From Phytoactinopolyspora mesophila (GTDB lineage Bacteria; Actinomycetota; Actinomycetes; Jiangellales; Jiangellaceae), in the NCBI RefSeq assembly GCF_010122465.1, contig NZ_WLZY01000007.1:100934-164933 (forward strand): a stretch of DNA of 64,000 bases. The letters are read 5' to 3'. The position numbers and the translations under genes were made by a program. A model generated the notes under the pieces. The model did no database searches, was not told where the DNA came from, and saw nothing but the letters and a program-made list of their open reading frames with translations. Shown here piece by piece: positions 45,301 through 55,282 of the stretch. Each line of letters begins with the position of its first letter. The stretch's first letter is position 1.

Positions 45301-45407
45301 GAGGATGCCGACTTGACGTATTCGCCGAGGGCGCTCAGCTTACCGAGGACTTCTTTACTCGAAACGCCGAGCTCCTTGGCAAGCTCGTGTACCCGGACCT
45401 TTGCCAC
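42390..45407 (-). CDS. infB: Translation initiation factor IF-2
   Basis: This 1005-residue GTPase brings initiator tRNA to the ribosome. The N-terminal helical domain ([24 protein letters not shown]) is followed by a very long, proline/glycine/alanine-rich linker (about residues 60-390) and then the GTPase core with [19 protein letters not shown] and NKVDKEGA, plus domains II-IV. The linker includes perfect 10-residue RPG(8) units encoded by 30-bp direct repeats. The start is GTG after AAGGAGAG. It follows ylxR. Confidence 0.97.
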   Translation of the reverse strand: MAKVRVHELAKELGVSSKEVLGKLSALGEYVKSASSTVEAPVVRKLRESFDSQPAAGNKAAGKSSGASPAKKAESASAAPTPADAAPTPVAKPAAEPEVKQESAAAEAAAPVAEPPAEAGTPDTAERPAGPRPGPRPGPAPKPGPAARPTPAPGKERPKSKPDSPAGKPSGSAGTSGPKPGPAAPRQTGPRPGNNPFGGESTGMGQRPGPQRPQSGPRPGNNPYTSGGSTGMQQRPSGRRDSGGSGGSGGSGGPGPGGPRPGPGSGGPRPNPGMMPTRPTRTPGGGGGGGGRPGGGGGGGGRPGGGGGGGGRPGGGGGGGGRPGGGGGGAPGAGRPGGGFGGGGGRPGGGPGGPGGRPGPGGRGRGGTAGAFGRPGGKPARSRKSKRQKRQELDNMQAPTIGGVRLPRGNGQVIRLPRGASLADFAERIDVDPAQLVQVLFGLGEMVTATQSVDEDTFQLLGGELGFDIQLVSPEDEDRELLESFDIDFADEGDDSVHTPRPPVVTVMGHVDHGKTKLLDAIRNANVVSGESGGITQHIGAYQAHVQHDDVDRAITFIDTPGHEAFTAMRARGAQVTDIAILVVAADDGVMPQTIEALNHAQAANVPIVVAVNKVDKEGANPDKIRQQLTEYNLVAEEYGGETMFVNISALKREGIDKLLEAVLLTADAALELQANPEMAARGVAIEGHLDKGRGPVATVLVQRGTLRPGDAIVTGQSYGRVRAMLDEYGQQVEEAGPSRPVLVLGLTAVPGAGDKFLVADDDRTARQIAEKREAMERNAALAKARKRVTLESFLAESKVQTLNLILKGDVSGSVEALEDAMSKIDVGDEVNLRIIHRGVGAITANDVNLASIDEGIIIGFNVRPQNRMVEDLADREGVDIRYYSVIYSAIEEIEAALKGMLRPEYEESQLGTAEIREVFRSSRVGSIAGCMVTSGIMRRNASARLIRDGVVVAEKLSIDSLRRVKDDVTEVRDGFECGISLGSYNDIHVGDVIETFEMKEKPRG
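44434..44553. repeat. 30-bp tandem repeats inside infB
   Basis: Four units of 30 bp, starting at 44434, 44464, 44494 and 44524, each read CCACCGGGACGACCGCCACC and then a variable CCGCC tail. On the coding strand they give arginine-proline-glycine-rich units in the IF-2 linker. A fifth degenerate unit follows. Copy number is likely to vary between strains. Confidence 0.85.
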
Positions 45408-45496
45408 TGCTCTCCTTCTCGGTCCGGGCGCCAGGCTCGGACCGGCTAGCTGGGTTGCGTGCTCATCGTTGCGTGCTCATCGAACGCTCGTGAGAG

Positions 45497-45862
45497 TCAC
45501 GTCGTGTCTCCTTCTTCCTGGCCAATCAGCCGGGGCCGACGGGTGTCGGTCCGACCGGGAGAGGCCCCGTTCGGGGTCTCGCTTTCGAGCCACCGACGCA
45601 CCACACTAGCGTCAAGCGGTCCGGCACGGCGAAATGCCCGTGCGAACGCCCGACGCCGGACGGCGACGTCCAGGCACCCTGGGTTGACGTGAATGTACGC
45701 GCCTCGCCCTGGGAGCAGGCCGTCGGGGTCAGGCACCAGCTCCGAAACCGGACCCGGGCCGTCGGCGACGACACGCAGCAGCTCGTTCTTTTCCGCACGG
45801 GAACGGCAACCTACACAGGTTCGGATAGGCACCCGCCCGGCCGTACGGCCTTGCGACACCAT
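45497..45862 (-). CDS. ylxR: YlxR/DUF448 family protein
   Basis: This 121-residue protein belongs to the YlxR family, found between nusA and infB. The motif RTCVGCRSRAEKNELLRVV and the GRGAYIHVNPGCLDVAVRRRAFARAFRR segment are complete. YlxR binds RNA and has been reported to affect RNase P in Bacillus. The C-terminal tail of about 35 residues is charged and not conserved. Confidence 0.92.
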   Translation of the reverse strand: MVSQGRTAGRVPIRTCVGCRSRAEKNELLRVVADGPGPVSELVPDPDGLLPGRGAYIHVNPGCLDVAVRRRAFARAFRRAGPLDASVVRRWLESETPNGASPGRTDTRRPRLIGQEEGDTT

Positions 45863-45934
45863 AGTTTACCGTCTCTTTCGCCCTTGACCCGAATGACGAG
45901 TGGTCCGGCACGTTTACCGGCGTGCCGCGCGGCA

Positions 45935-46942
45935 CTAGCCGGCGTCGCCTGGGCGAACTGCCGTGACCGATTCCTCGGGCTGGGTGTCCGGGCGGATGTC
46001 GATTCGCCAGCCGGTCAGGCGGGCCGCCAGCCGCGCGTTCTGCCCCTCGCGGCCGATGGCCAGCGACAGCTGGAAGTCCGGCACGATGACCCGAGCGGCC
46101 CTGGCCACGGGGTCGACGACTTCAACGCTTTGAACCCGCGCGGGAGAAAGCGCGTGCGCGACGAGTTCGGCAGGGTCCTCCGACCAATCGACGATGTCGA
46201 TCTTCTCACCGTTCAACTCGGTCATCACGGCTCGCACTCGGGAGCCCATCGGACCGATGCACGCGCCCTTGGCATTCACACCCGCGACGGTGGAATGGAC
46301 CGCGATCTTGGTGCGGTGTCCGGCCTCACGGGCGATCGCGGCGATTTCGACGGTGCCGTCGGCGATCTCGGGCACCTCGAGTGAGAACAGCTTCTTCACC
46401 AGGTTGGGGTGGCTGCGTGACAACGTGACGACCGGGCCACGGAGTCCTTTGCGGACTTGAACGACGTAACAACGGATTCGGCTGCCGTGCTCGTAGCGTT
46501 CGCCCGGCACCTGCTCAGCACTGGGCAAGGTCGCCTCGATCCGGCCGAGGTCGACCTGAACCGAGCGGGGGTCGCTGCCCTGCTGGATGGTGCCGGAGAC
46601 GATGTCGCCTTCCTTGCCGAGAAACTCACCGAAGTTGGCTTCGTCTTCGGCATCGCGGAAGCGCTGCAGGATCTCCTGCTTGGCAGTGGTGGCCGCAATT
46701 CGCCCGAATCCAGCCGGGGTGTCGTCCCATTCCCGGACAACGGCTCCGTCTTCGCCGGTTTCTTGAGCCCAGACCGTCACGTGGCCGGTCTTGCGATCGA
46801 GTACGACCCGGGCCTGCGGCTGCGCGACCTCGGAGCGCTGATAAGCGAGCAGCAAGGCTCGCTCGATGGCCTCGACGACGCGGTCGAACGGGATGTCTTT
46901 CTCCCGCTCCAGAGCCCGAAGAAGGGCTAGGTCAATGTCCAC
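45935..46942 (-). CDS. nusA: Transcription termination/antitermination factor NusA
   Basis: This 335-residue RNA polymerase-binding factor has an N-terminal domain ([36 protein letters not shown]), an S1 domain ([23 protein letters not shown]) and two KH domains ([10 protein letters not shown]-like text at [44 protein letters not shown]). Like other actinobacterial NusA it lacks the C-terminal acidic repeats of E. coli. It starts 7 nt after the rimP stop. Confidence 0.96.
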   Translation of the reverse strand: MDIDLALLRALEREKDIPFDRVVEAIERALLLAYQRSEVAQPQARVVLDRKTGHVTVWAQETGEDGAVVREWDDTPAGFGRIAATTAKQEILQRFRDAEDEANFGEFLGKEGDIVSGTIQQGSDPRSVQVDLGRIEATLPSAEQVPGERYEHGSRIRCYVVQVRKGLRGPVVTLSRSHPNLVKKLFSLEVPEIADGTVEIAAIAREAGHRTKIAVHSTVAGVNAKGACIGPMGSRVRAVMTELNGEKIDIVDWSEDPAELVAHALSPARVQSVEVVDPVARAARVIVPDFQLSLAIGREGQNARLAARLTGWRIDIRPDTQPEESVTAVRPGDAG

Positions 46943-46949
46943 GTCAAGC

Positions 46950-47432
46950 TCACCCCGTTTCGGCGTCGGTGTCGGCGACGCGGTTGAACTCGACCTGCAC
47001 GCGTGCTTTGGTCACTTCACCGTACATGATTTTCCGGGTGGAACCCTCGATATCCAGCACGGCAGCCGCGTCGTCCGCCGCCTCCACTCGCCCCGTGACA
47101 TCGCTTCCGTCGGCGAGTTCGACCCGTACCAGCCGCCCGGTGGCGCGGGACCAGTGTCGCGGCTGCGTGAGCGGGCGCGAGATGCCCGGCGAACTCACCT
47201 CGAGGGTGTACGGGGCCTCGCCCATGGCGTTGGTCTCGTCGAGCACCCGGGAGATCTCCCGGGACACTTCGGCGCAGCGGTCGAGGTCGACGCCGCCGTC
47301 GGCATCGACGATGATCTGAAGCCGGCTCCGGCGCCCCGCTTGGGACACCTTGAGGTCTTCGAGATCCAGCCCTTCGCCTTCGACGACCGGCCCGACAATC
47401 TTGTGCAGGAGGTCACGATCAGCCGGACTCAC
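46950..47432 (-). CDS. rimP: Ribosome maturation factor RimP
   Basis: This 160-residue protein assists 30S subunit assembly. Family segments are [44 protein letters not shown] and [15 protein letters not shown]. The GTG at 47432 is preceded by AGGAGGG with 6-nt spacing, which excludes longer in-frame starts. It is the first gene of the rimP-nusA-ylxR-infB operon and diverges from the lipoprotein gene at 47630. Confidence 0.93.
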   Translation of the reverse strand: MSPADRDLLHKIVGPVVEGEGLDLEDLKVSQAGRRSRLQIIVDADGGVDLDRCAEVSREISRVLDETNAMGEAPYTLEVSSPGISRPLTQPRHWSRATGRLVRVELADGSDVTGRVEAADDAAAVLDIEGSTRKIMYGEVTKARVQVEFNRVADTDAETG

Positions 47433-47532
47433 ACGTACCCTCCTCACTGTCGAGTTGTCCGGCGCAACCCAGCCGGTCATGGACTCCACCTTAGCGGACG
47501 GCAAGCACGCGGAGCGCACGCAGCGCCAGTGT

Positions 47533-47580
47533 CGCGGACCACCTCGGCCACACTCGAGCACCGCTTCGCGGTGGTCCGCG
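47533..47580. repeat. Hairpin in the rimP divergent region
   Basis: CGCGGACCACC (47533-47543) and GGTGGTCCGCG (47570-47580) are perfect 11-bp complements with a 26-nt loop. It lies upstream of both rimP and the gene at 47630, where a terminator is not needed. Confidence 0.6.
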
Positions 47581-47617
47581 CCCTCCAGGGCAGATGCCGT
47601 CCACGATCGCGGGCAGA

Positions 47618-47623
47618 TACTGT
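47618..47623 (+). promoter_or_regulatory. -10 hexamer of the lipoprotein gene
   Basis: TACTGT ends 6 nt before the GTG at 47630. Confidence 0.5.
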
Positions 47624-47629
47624 TACTCG

Positions 47630-48199
47630 GTGAACGACAGGCCAGCGGTAGACGCGCAGCGAAGACGCCTTCTCCTGGCGTTGGTCGGAACTCCGGCACT
47701 GGGGATGAGCCTCGCCGCCTGCACGCAGGGCCCGTCGTCCAAACATGCTCCACCGGGCGTCGCACCCGATGCCGACACCCGGGTGCGATGGCGGGCGGTC
47801 CGGGCCGAACAGGAGCTGTTGATCCGGCATGCCGCGACTCTCGACCAGCATGCCGAACTCAGCGACCACCTCGCCCCGCTCACATCTCACCATTGGCAGC
47901 ACCTGGCGGCGCTGCTCGACGAAGGCCCGCTCCCCCGGCTGGCCACCCTGAGCGTGGAGCTGCCGTCCGGCGCGGAATCCGGTGGCGACGCTTCGGCCAT
48001 CGACCTCGACCTTGTCGATGCACCCGAGATTCCGGACGACGCCGACGCCGCGCTGGAGGCACTCAGGGAGGCCGAACGTGACGCCGCGGAGGCACAAACG
48101 GCCGAATCCCTGCGCGCCGCCGCTCCCCGGCTGGCCACCCTGCTGGCATCGATCGCCGCAGCCGAGGCCGTACATCACGCCAGCCTGGAGGACACATGA
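47630..48199 (+). CDS. Putative lipoprotein paired with a ferritin-like protein
   Basis: This 189-residue protein has a signal RRRLLLALVGTPALGMSLAAC with a lipobox-like end, so it is probably a membrane-anchored lipoprotein (the leading arginines could also suit Tat export). The rest is helical and alanine/glutamate-rich with no known domain. It overlaps by 4 nt the next gene, a ferritin-like DUF4439 protein. The pair beside rimP is common in actinobacteria; the role is unknown. Confidence 0.7.
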   Translation: MNDRPAVDAQRRRLLLALVGTPALGMSLAACTQGPSSKHAPPGVAPDADTRVRWRAVRAEQELLIRHAATLDQHAELSDHLAPLTSHHWQHLAALLDEGPLPRLATLSVELPSGAESGGDASAIDLDLVDAPEIPDDADAALEALREAERDAAEAQTAESLRAAAPRLATLLASIAAAEAVHHASLEDT

Positions 48200-48690
48200 G
48201 TGCCGCCCCGGCCACCTCCGGCGCGGTCTCGTCCGATGCGGTGATCGACGCGCTCCAGTCCGCACTCGCCGGCGAGCATGCCTGCGTGTACGGGTATGGA
48301 GTGGTCGGCTCGTATCTGAGCGACGATGCCCAAGCAGGTGCCCGCCGTGCCCTTGAGATCCACGAGCGCCGGCGAGACGACCTGCGTGCTCGCCTGCTGG
48401 CGCTCGACGCGGAACCGGTCGCCGCTCTAGCCGCGTACACCCTGCCGTTTGCCGTGGACGACGGTAGCTCCGCCCGTGAGCTGGCCGGCGTGCTCGAGGA
48501 GCGCCTTGGCGCTTTGTACGCCGATCTGATCGGCGTCGGCGCCGAAGGTGACCTACGCGAGTTCGCCACCGGCGCCATGGCTGACACTGCCGTGCGGGCC
48601 GTTCGATGGGGCGCCGAGCCGACGGCATTTCCCGGCTTACAAGGCCGGCCGGGAATGCCGGTGCCGGAAGACGAATCCGGTCAGGACTGA
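48196..48690 (+). CDS. Ferritin-like domain protein (DUF4439)
   Basis: This 164-residue protein is almost all helical, with DALQSALAGEHACVYGYGVVG and a later EIHERRRDDLRARLLAL, matching the ferritin-like DUF4439 family. The E-x-x-H pattern could bind metal, but iron storage is not shown. It is translationally coupled to the lipoprotein gene. Its 3' end overlaps the EamA gene by 10 bp in convergent orientation. Confidence 0.85.
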   Translation: MSAAPATSGAVSSDAVIDALQSALAGEHACVYGYGVVGSYLSDDAQAGARRALEIHERRRDDLRARLLALDAEPVAALAAYTLPFAVDDGSSARELAGVLEERLGALYADLIGVGAEGDLREFATGAMADTAVRAVRWGAEPTAFPGLQGRPGMPVPEDESGQD

Positions 48691-49649
48691 CGTCTCGCCG
48701 CGGCGACCCGCCGGCGTCGCGTGCGCCCGCTCGTCGTGGACTCGCCATTGGACACAAGAATCACGGCCACCCCTACCAGCACAGCTCCGCTGATACCCAC
48801 CGGCCCCAGCCGGTCACCGAGCACGAGAGCACCCAGTACCGCGGCGGTCAGCGGTTCGAGCAACGCGATCAGCGAAGCCACACCGGTCGGCACGCTGCGC
48901 AGACCGGCGAAGTACAGGGTGTAGGCCAGCGCGGTGGGAACCAGGCCGAGGTACACGAGCAACGCGATATTCACCGGCTGGAGTTCGACAGCCGCGTTGC
49001 CGGCTACGATTCCGGCCGGCAGCACTACCAGGCCGCCGAGACAGAACGCCAAGCCGGTCATCGGCAGGACCGGCAGCCCGGCCACCGGCCGGGCAGCGAG
49101 CATCGTCATCACCGCGAAACCGCCGCCCGACACCAAGGCGAGCGCGGCGCCGGCCGCAACGCTGCCCGAGGACGTGTCACCCGGACCTCCCACGAGCAAG
49201 GTGAGTCCAGCCAGCGCGACGCCAGCTGCCGCCGTCATCCGGCCCGCGGGCCGCCGCCGGCCGATCATGCTCTCGCCGACGATGACAAGCAGTGGTGCCG
49301 AGCCGAGCGTGACCAGGGTGGCCAGGCTGACCGAGATCAGCTCGACCGCCGCGAAATAGCAGGCTTGGAACACCGCGGCGACCACGCCGATCACCAGCAG
49401 GCGGCGGCGTCCGGCTGGGCCCGTCCGCAGCGCCCGGAGCCCACCGCTGAAGACCAGCCAGGCGGTGATCAGCCCACCGCCGATCAGCAGCCGGTATCCG
49501 GCCACTGCCAGCGCTTCGATACCGGACCGCTCGGCCAGCAACGCGCCAGCCAGCCCGCCGGTCCCCCAGAACAGCCCGGCGGCCATGACGCTGAGTAGGC
49601 CTACCCGAGCCGAGCTGGGCGCGGTCACGTGCACGTGATTGTTTTCCAT
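48681..49649 (-). CDS. EamA/DMT-family exporter
   Basis: This 322-residue protein has ten membrane helices in two EamA halves (VMAAGLFWGTGGLAGALLAE at the start of the first, IALLVYLGLVPTALAYTLYFAGLRSVP in the second). The family exports amino acids, nucleotide precursors or drugs. The ATG at 49649 follows CAGGAG. Its end overlaps the convergent ferritin-like gene. The substrate is unknown. Confidence 0.88.
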   Translation of the reverse strand: MENNHVHVTAPSSARVGLLSVMAAGLFWGTGGLAGALLAERSGIEALAVAGYRLLIGGGLITAWLVFSGGLRALRTGPAGRRRLLVIGVVAAVFQACYFAAVELISVSLATLVTLGSAPLLVIVGESMIGRRRPAGRMTAAAGVALAGLTLLVGGPGDTSSGSVAAGAALALVSGGGFAVMTMLAARPVAGLPVLPMTGLAFCLGGLVVLPAGIVAGNAAVELQPVNIALLVYLGLVPTALAYTLYFAGLRSVPTGVASLIALLEPLTAAVLGALVLGDRLGPVGISGAVLVGVAVILVSNGESTTSGRTRRRRVAAARRQS

Positions 49650-49968
49650 GAAGAAGCTCCTGCGAATGACAGACGAATGAAGGACGATTCGCTGGAGCGG
49701 GGACGCCGGAAGGTGCCGGAGCACACGACGGCTCAGCCGTACGGCGTCGCTGACCTTCCGGCCGGCGACACTAGATCAAGAACGCACAAATACCGGCCAC
49801 CCTAAGGATGGCCGGCGCGGCTCGGGCGCGCCCCGCTCAGAGAGCGTGGGGCGGCGGGGTGATCGGAAAGCACCGGTGCATATGACGATGATACGCATGC
49901 GGATGGTTGAGGGATAAGTGCAGCCCTGGCAGCACCTATCCCTCAACCATCGGCGCGACGGAGAAGTG
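49650..49968. other. Gene-free region between proS and the EamA gene
   Basis: 319 bp without a supported gene. It holds a small hairpin CCGGCCA/TGGCCGG (49793-49815), the family G inverted repeat (49903-49950) after proS, and an AT-richer stretch (49883-49900). No clear promoter of the EamA gene was found beyond its ribosome binding site. Confidence 0.6.
49903..49950. terminator. Inverted repeat, family G copy 2, after proS
   Basis: ATGGTTGAGGGATAAGTGC and GCACCTATCCCTCAACCAT pair over 19 bp with one mismatch; the loop is 10 nt. It begins 19 nt after the proS stop. The arms match copy 1 at 28679-28724 except for a few bases. Confidence 0.75.
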
Positions 49969-51723
49969 TCAGGAGCGCAGAAGCGAGCGAAGGTGGGCGA
50001 CCGCGTCGGACAGAGGGACCTCGGTACGCTCGCCACTGCGGCGATCCTTCACCTCGATGAGTCCGTCGACCAGGCCGCGGCCGACAACAACGATGGTGGG
50101 CACCCCCACCAGCTCGGAGTCCTTGAACTTCACCCCCGGGCTGACGCCCCGGCGATCGTCGTACAGCACACTGACGCCCGAAGCTTCGAGATCCGCGGCG
50201 AGCTGGCCCGCGGCGTCGAACACGGCGTCGTCCTTGCCGGTGGCGACCAGGTGGATGTCGGCCGGCGACACCTCGCGAGGCCAGATGATCCCGGCGTCGT
50301 CGTGCGAGTTCTCCACGATCGCCGCCACGGCACGGGAGACCCCCACGCCATATGAGCCCATGGTCACCGTGACGAGTTTGCCGTTCTCGTCCAGCACCTG
50401 CAGCCCCAGCGCTTCGGAGTACTTGCGGCCGAGCTGGAAGATGTGCCCCATCTCGATCCCCCGGGCCAGTTCCAGCGGGCCGGAACCGTCCGGCGCGGGG
50501 TCGCCCTCCCGGACCTCTGCGGCCTCGATGGTGCCGTCCGGGGTGAAATCGCGCCCGGCCACCAGGTCGAGCACGTGTTTGCCGGGCGCGTCGGCACCGG
50601 TGACCCACCGGGTACCTTCAACCACGCGTGGATCGACCAGGAACCGGATGCCCGAAGCGTTCTTCTCGCCCAGTACACCCGGACCGATGTAACCCTTGGC
50701 CAGCGTCGGGTATGCCGCGAAATCGTCCTCGGTGAACACATCCAGAGCAGCCGGTTCCACCTGCGCGCCGAGGCGTTTCTCGTCGACGTCGCGGTCGCCG
50801 GGTACCCCGATGGCCAACGGTTCGCGGCTGCCGTCGGGATGCTTGAGCATGACCAGGACGTTCTTCAGCGTATCGGCAGCCGACCAGGGCCGATCGGTGC
50901 GCGGGAAACGCTCGTTCAGGTGATCGACCAGCGTCTCGATGGTCGGTGTGTCCGGGGTGTCCTCGACATGTGCGGCGGGCGCGTCGTCGTATGGCACCGG
51001 CGGCGGCACCACCGTGTGAACCGCCTCCACGTTGGCGGCGTAACCACCGGGCGAGCGCACATAGGTGTCCTCGCCACTGGCCGCGTTGGCCAGGAACTCT
51101 TCGCTGGCCGAGCCGCCCATGGCACCCGACATCGCGTCGACGATGACGTAATCCAGCCCGAGCCGGTCGAAGATCTTGATGTAGGCCTCGCGATGCGCCT
51201 GATAGGAGCGCATGAACGACTCGTCGCTGACGTCGAACGAGTAAGAGTCCTTCATAACGAACTCGCGCCCGCGCAGAATCCCCGCCCGGGGACGCGCCTC
51301 GTCGCGGTATTTGGTCTGGATCTGGTACAGCGACAGCGGCAGGTCCTTGTACGACGAGTACAGGTCCTTGACCAGCAGGGTGAACATTTCCTCGTGCGTG
51401 GGGCCGAGGAGGTAATCCGCCTTCTTGCGGTCCTGAAGCCGGAAGACGCTGTCTCCGTACTCCTCCCACCGGTTGCTGGCCTCGTACGGCTCCTTCGGCA
51501 GCAGCGCCGGGAAATGCACTTCCTGAGCGCCGATGGCGTCCATCTCTTCGCGGACGATCGCCTCCACGTTGCGCAGCACCCGATAACCCAGCGGCAGCCA
51601 GCTGTAGATCCCCGGAGCGGCGCGCCGGACGTACCCCGCACGGACGAGAAGTTTGTGGCTGACCACCTCAGCGTCGACAGGGTCTTCCCGCAGGGTCCGC
51701 AGGAACAGGGTCGACATGCGCAT
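49969..51723 (-). CDS. proS: Prolyl-tRNA synthetase
   Basis: This 584-residue class II synthetase is of the bacterial type with an inserted editing domain. Motif 2/3 segments are seen as [25 protein letters not shown] and [16 protein letters not shown], motif 1 in [26 protein letters not shown]; the editing insert is the region with [22 protein letters not shown]. The ATG at 51723 ([10 protein letters not shown]) is used; 51717 is equally possible. It ends at the family G hairpin. Confidence 0.95.
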   Translation of the reverse strand: MRMSTLFLRTLREDPVDAEVVSHKLLVRAGYVRRAAPGIYSWLPLGYRVLRNVEAIVREEMDAIGAQEVHFPALLPKEPYEASNRWEEYGDSVFRLQDRKKADYLLGPTHEEMFTLLVKDLYSSYKDLPLSLYQIQTKYRDEARPRAGILRGREFVMKDSYSFDVSDESFMRSYQAHREAYIKIFDRLGLDYVIVDAMSGAMGGSASEEFLANAASGEDTYVRSPGGYAANVEAVHTVVPPPVPYDDAPAAHVEDTPDTPTIETLVDHLNERFPRTDRPWSAADTLKNVLVMLKHPDGSREPLAIGVPGDRDVDEKRLGAQVEPAALDVFTEDDFAAYPTLAKGYIGPGVLGEKNASGIRFLVDPRVVEGTRWVTGADAPGKHVLDLVAGRDFTPDGTIEAAEVREGDPAPDGSGPLELARGIEMGHIFQLGRKYSEALGLQVLDENGKLVTVTMGSYGVGVSRAVAAIVENSHDDAGIIWPREVSPADIHLVATGKDDAVFDAAGQLAADLEASGVSVLYDDRRGVSPGVKFKDSELVGVPTIVVVGRGLVDGLIEVKDRRSGERTEVPLSDAVAHLRSLLRS

Positions 51724-51834
51724 GACCACGGGCGTACTCCCAGTAGGCGTTGTGTCTGTACAGATAGTGCGGGACGACGACGAGAATAGCCGTCCTCGTG
51801 CCCGCCGCGACAACCGATATCGGCCGAAGCCGTC

Positions 51835-53055
51835 TCAGTCGGCGTCGATCATGGTCAGACCGCGGTCCGCACCGTCCCGGCTCTCGACCACGGACACGGT
51901 CCGCTCGAGGGCCTCCTCGAGTCGCGCCTCGCCGGCGGTGCCGTAGTCGCCGCTGGCCAGCGCACCAGGCACATGCAAAACCTCTACTGGAGGCTCGTAC
52001 GTCTGGTACAGGGGCAGGTACTCGGCCGCCGAGGTCTCGAATCCGCCGTCCTCGAGATTCTCGGTGAAAGTCAACCTTGCCAGCAGGCCCTCTGATCGGG
52101 GCCCTTCCGGCTGCGCGTGGTTGGCCATCAGATTGCCCAAGCCGTACACGACCCACTGGCCGTCGAAACTCTCCATCGGCTGGACGACGTGCGCGTGGTG
52201 CCCCAGGATCAAGTCGACGTCCGGGGATTCGATCAGCGACGGTGCGAGCTCGAGTTGCTGAGCGTTGGGCTCGTGCACATACTCGTCACCCCAGTGCATC
52301 GACACGACGACGACCTCAGCGCCTTCGTCCCGCGCGGCTTCGGCATCGGCGAGGATTTCGTCCTCGTCGATCAGGTTGCTTCGCCACTCCTCACCGTTCG
52401 GATAAGGGATGCCGTTGAACCCGTACGTGTACGAGATCAGCCCGACGTCGACGGGGCCTTCCTCGGTCTCCACCGAAATGATGGTCTGCTCCTCGGCTTC
52501 TTCCTCAGTGCGCGCTGATCCGGCGTGCGCGAGACCGGCGTCGTCGAGGGCGTCGAGGGTGCGATCGACGCCACCGGCACCCTGATCGAAGGTGTGGTTC
52601 GACGCGGTGGTACAGGCGTCGTATCCCGTCTCGGCCAGGGCCGGCACGATCTGCGGTGGGCCCGAGAACGTCGGGTATCCCTCGAACGGGCCGTCTTCCG
52701 GGGCGATCGGCACTTCGAGGTGGCAAATCGCGAGATCAGCCCCGCTGACGACCGGCTCCACATGCCGGAGCTGCGGCGCGAAGTTCCACGTTCCGTCCGG
52801 ATCGGCGTCTCGCCGCGCCTGGCTCCATAGCCGTTCGTGCAGGAGGACATCACCGGTGCCCACCACACTGAATTCCCGCGGGTTCGGCTCAGGTGTGGGT
52901 GTCGGGGTGGGTGTGGGCGACGTTTCCTCAGGCGCGGTTGTCCTGGCCGGAGGGCTCGCTTCGGCGGCGTCGGGCTGCTCACCGCCGTCGCAGCCTGCCA
53001 GGAACACCGCTGCGCCGCCAAGTATGACCACCAGGGAAGTTCGCGCAAAGTTCAC
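51835..53055 (-). CDS. CapA-family lipoprotein (metallophosphatase fold)
   Basis: This 406-residue protein has a lipoprotein signal (SLVVILGGAAVFLAGCDGGEQ), a threonine/proline linker (TPTPTPTPEPNP), and a CapA/PgsA-type metallophosphatase domain: FSVVGTGDVLLHER, ADLAICHLEVPI, TASNHTFD, VVVSMHWGDEY and ILGHHAHVVQP. CapA proteins act in poly-glutamate or capsule synthesis, but no capB/capC genes are present, so the role is unclear. The GTG at 53055 lies 6 nt after CAGACT, making a leaderless transcript likely. Confidence 0.88.
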   Translation of the reverse strand: MNFARTSLVVILGGAAVFLAGCDGGEQPDAAEASPPARTTAPEETSPTPTPTPTPEPNPREFSVVGTGDVLLHERLWSQARRDADPDGTWNFAPQLRHVEPVVSGADLAICHLEVPIAPEDGPFEGYPTFSGPPQIVPALAETGYDACTTASNHTFDQGAGGVDRTLDALDDAGLAHAGSARTEEEAEEQTIISVETEEGPVDVGLISYTYGFNGIPYPNGEEWRSNLIDEDEILADAEAARDEGAEVVVVSMHWGDEYVHEPNAQQLELAPSLIESPDVDLILGHHAHVVQPMESFDGQWVVYGLGNLMANHAQPEGPRSEGLLARLTFTENLEDGGFETSAAEYLPLYQTYEPPVEVLHVPGALASGDYGTAGEARLEEALERTVSVVESRDGADRGLTMIDAD

Positions 53056-53105
53056 GCCGCCAGTCTGCACGTGATCAACGGCACGTTTCCACCAGCACGA
53101 TGACA

Positions 53106-53951
53106 CTAGAACATTACGGTTGCGAAACACCCGACCTCGCGGAAACCGACTCGCCGGTACGTCCCCAGGGCGGCATGGTTGTAGTCGTTCACGTAGAGCG
53201 ACACGGCGGGGGCGATGTCGCGAAGCGCATGAGCCACGACGGCGGCCATTCCGCCGGCGGCGAGTCCGCGCCCGCGCCGGTCGGGCCGCACCCATACCCC
53301 TTGTACCTGACAAGCGCGAGGAGTGACGGCCCCGATCTCGGCCTTGAACACGACCTCGCCGTCCTCGAACCGGGCGAACGAACGCCCGGCGCGGATCAGC
53401 TCTACCAACCGGGCCCGGTAGTAGGCACCACCGTCGCTGCCGTTGGGCGAGATCCCGACCTCTTCGGTGAACATCGCCACCGCCGCTGGGTGCAGCACGT
53501 CGATCTCGTCCGGCTCGACGCGCCGGACCTCTGGGTCGGGCGGGACGTCTGGTCCGCTAGTCAGAGCCATCACCGGCTGAGACGCCCGGACTTCTCGAGC
53601 AGGCCCCCACTCCGGACGCAGCAGATCCCACATGGTCATGACGGCATCGGCCGGTCCAACCAGCGATGAACAGCGCCGCCCACGGCGCGCGGCCATGTCC
53701 GCGAAGGTCCGCGCCGCCGCGGGCGTGGCCTGCACCGGCACGAGATTGGCGCCGGCGTAACACGCCGACACCAGCTCGGCGCGCTCGTAGAATCCCCACA
53801 GCTCGCCACCAAGGCGCCCCGAGGCCAGCTTGGACGCGTGGACTCGTGCGCCGACGAAGACATCCACCACTGGGTCTCGGTCGAGCAACCCGGCCACGGC
53901 CGGAAAATCTTGCGGGCTGAGCACCCGCATCGAGGTCAAACTGCCCAGCAC
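53106..53951 (-). CDS. GNAT-family acetyltransferase with N-terminal DUF4081-like domain
   Basis: This 281-residue protein has an N-terminal domain (DVFVGARVHASKLASGRLGGELWGFYERAELVSACYAGANLVP) typical of DUF4081 proteins, followed by a GNAT domain with VQGVWVRPDRRGRGLAAGGMAAVV and LYVNDYNHAALGTYRRVGFREVG. In actinobacteria a gene of this type often lies next to ispG, as here. The substrate is unknown. The GTG at 53951 follows GGAAGGAGG. Confidence 0.9.
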   Translation of the reverse strand: MLGSLTSMRVLSPQDFPAVAGLLDRDPVVDVFVGARVHASKLASGRLGGELWGFYERAELVSACYAGANLVPVQATPAAARTFADMAARRGRRCSSLVGPADAVMTMWDLLRPEWGPAREVRASQPVMALTSGPDVPPDPEVRRVEPDEIDVLHPAAVAMFTEEVGISPNGSDGGAYYRARLVELIRAGRSFARFEDGEVVFKAEIGAVTPRACQVQGVWVRPDRRGRGLAAGGMAAVVAHALRDIAPAVSLYVNDYNHAALGTYRRVGFREVGCFATVMF

Positions 53952-54127
53952 GGCGCCGACCTCCTTCCCCCCGACTCCCCTGGGCCACTCAGGTCATGAG
54001 CTGCTCTTCTCAAGTCAAGCAGGTAAGGACCGTTCTTGCACGGCATGCGCGGCACGAAGTCCGGTTTCCGCCCAAATGGATGATGCTCCGCACTAACACC
54101 GCAAGTGCCCCCGCGAGCACGCGAGCG

Positions 54128-55282
54128 CTAACCGACGGTGACGGTTGGTTCACCGGACGGCACGGCGTCGGACTCCATCGACTCCGCGATCCGCATGGCC
54201 TCTTCGATCAGCGTCTCGACGATCTGCGACTCAGGCACGGTCTTGATGACCTCACCTTTGACGAAGATCTGCCCTTTGCCGTTGCCTGAGGCCACCCCCA
54301 GGTCGGCTTCCCGGGCCTCACCCGGCCCATTGACCACGCAGCCCATGACGGCTACCCGGAGCGGCACCTCCATGCCTTCCAGCCCGGCGGTGACCCGGTC
54401 TGCGAGCGTGTAGACGTCGACCTGCGCCCGGCCGCACGACGGGCACGAGACGATCTCCAGCTTCCGCTCACGCAGGTTCAGCGACTGCAGGATCTGCAGC
54501 CCGACCTTCACTTCCTCAACCGGAGGCGCGGACAGCGAGACCCGGATCGTGTCGCCGATGCCGCGCGACAGCAATGCGCCGAAGGCCACCGAAGACTTGA
54601 TGGTGCCTTGGAAAGCCGGCCCGGCCTCGGTGACGCCGAGATGCAGCGGCCAGTCGCCACGCTCGGCCAACAGCTCGTAGGCACGCACCATCACGACGGG
54701 ATCGTTGTGCTTCACCGATATCTTGAAGTCGTGGAAGTCGTGCTCCTCGAACAGCGACGCTTCCCAGACCGCGGACTCCACCAGCGCCTCAGCGGTCGGC
54801 TTACCGTACTTCTCCAGCAGCCGCGGGTCGAGGGAGCCGGCGTTGACACCAATACGCAACGAGACGCCGGCGTCCTTGGCCGCCTTGGCGATCTCGCCGA
54901 CCTTGTCATCGAACTTCTTGATGTTGCCCGGGTTGACCCGCACCGCCGCACAGCCCGCGTCGATAGCGGCGAAGACATACTTCGGCTGGAAATGGATGTC
55001 CGCGATCACCGGGATCTGTGACTTCTTGGCGATGGCCGGGAGCGCTTCGGCGTCGTCGGCGCTCGGCACCGCTACCCGGACGATGTCGCAGCCCGAAGCG
55101 GTGAGCTCCGCGATCTGCTGCAGAGTCGCATTGATGTCCGTGGTGGGCGTCGTCGTCATCGACTGCACGCTGACCGGCGCGTCGCCGCCGACGTCGACCT
55201 TGCCTACCTTGATCCGCCGCGACTTCCGCCGCTCGGCCAGGACCGGGGCGGGCATCCCGGGCATCCCCAACGCAACACTCAT
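54128..55282 (-). CDS. ispG: 4-hydroxy-3-methylbut-2-enyl diphosphate synthase
   Basis: This 384-residue iron-sulfur enzyme catalyses the sixth step of the MEP isoprenoid pathway. The [4Fe-4S] cysteines are C280 and C283 ([11 protein letters not shown]) and C315 ([11 protein letters not shown]). [18 protein letters not shown] and the (beta/alpha)8 barrel segments are complete. It is followed on the strand order by rseP and dxr upstream, giving the conserved dxr-rseP-ispG order. Confidence 0.96.
   Translation of the reverse strand: MSVALGMPGMPAPVLAERRKSRRIKVGKVDVGGDAPVSVQSMTTTPTTDINATLQQIAELTASGCDIVRVAVPSADDAEALPAIAKKSQIPVIADIHFQPKYVFAAIDAGCAAVRVNPGNIKKFDDKVGEIAKAAKDAGVSLRIGVNAGSLDPRLLEKYGKPTAEALVESAVWEASLFEEHDFHDFKISVKHNDPVVMVRAYELLAERGDWPLHLGVTEAGPAFQGTIKSSVAFGALLSRGIGDTIRVSLSAPPVEEVKVGLQILQSLNLRERKLEIVSCPSCGRAQVDVYTLADRVTAGLEGMEVPLRVAVMGCVVNGPGEAREADLGVASGNGKGQIFVKGEVIKTVPESQIVETLIEEAMRIAESMESDAVPSGEPTVTVG

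Noticed and set aside
44235-45449. 404-codon threonine/alanine-rich frame opposite infB
   Set aside because: It is the complement of the low-complexity IF-2 linker; its repeated TATA-like residues come from the 30-bp repeats.
49969-51813. T-box or other leader riboswitch before proS
   Set aside because: No T-box motif or long leader is seen upstream of the start; the capA gene end lies close by.
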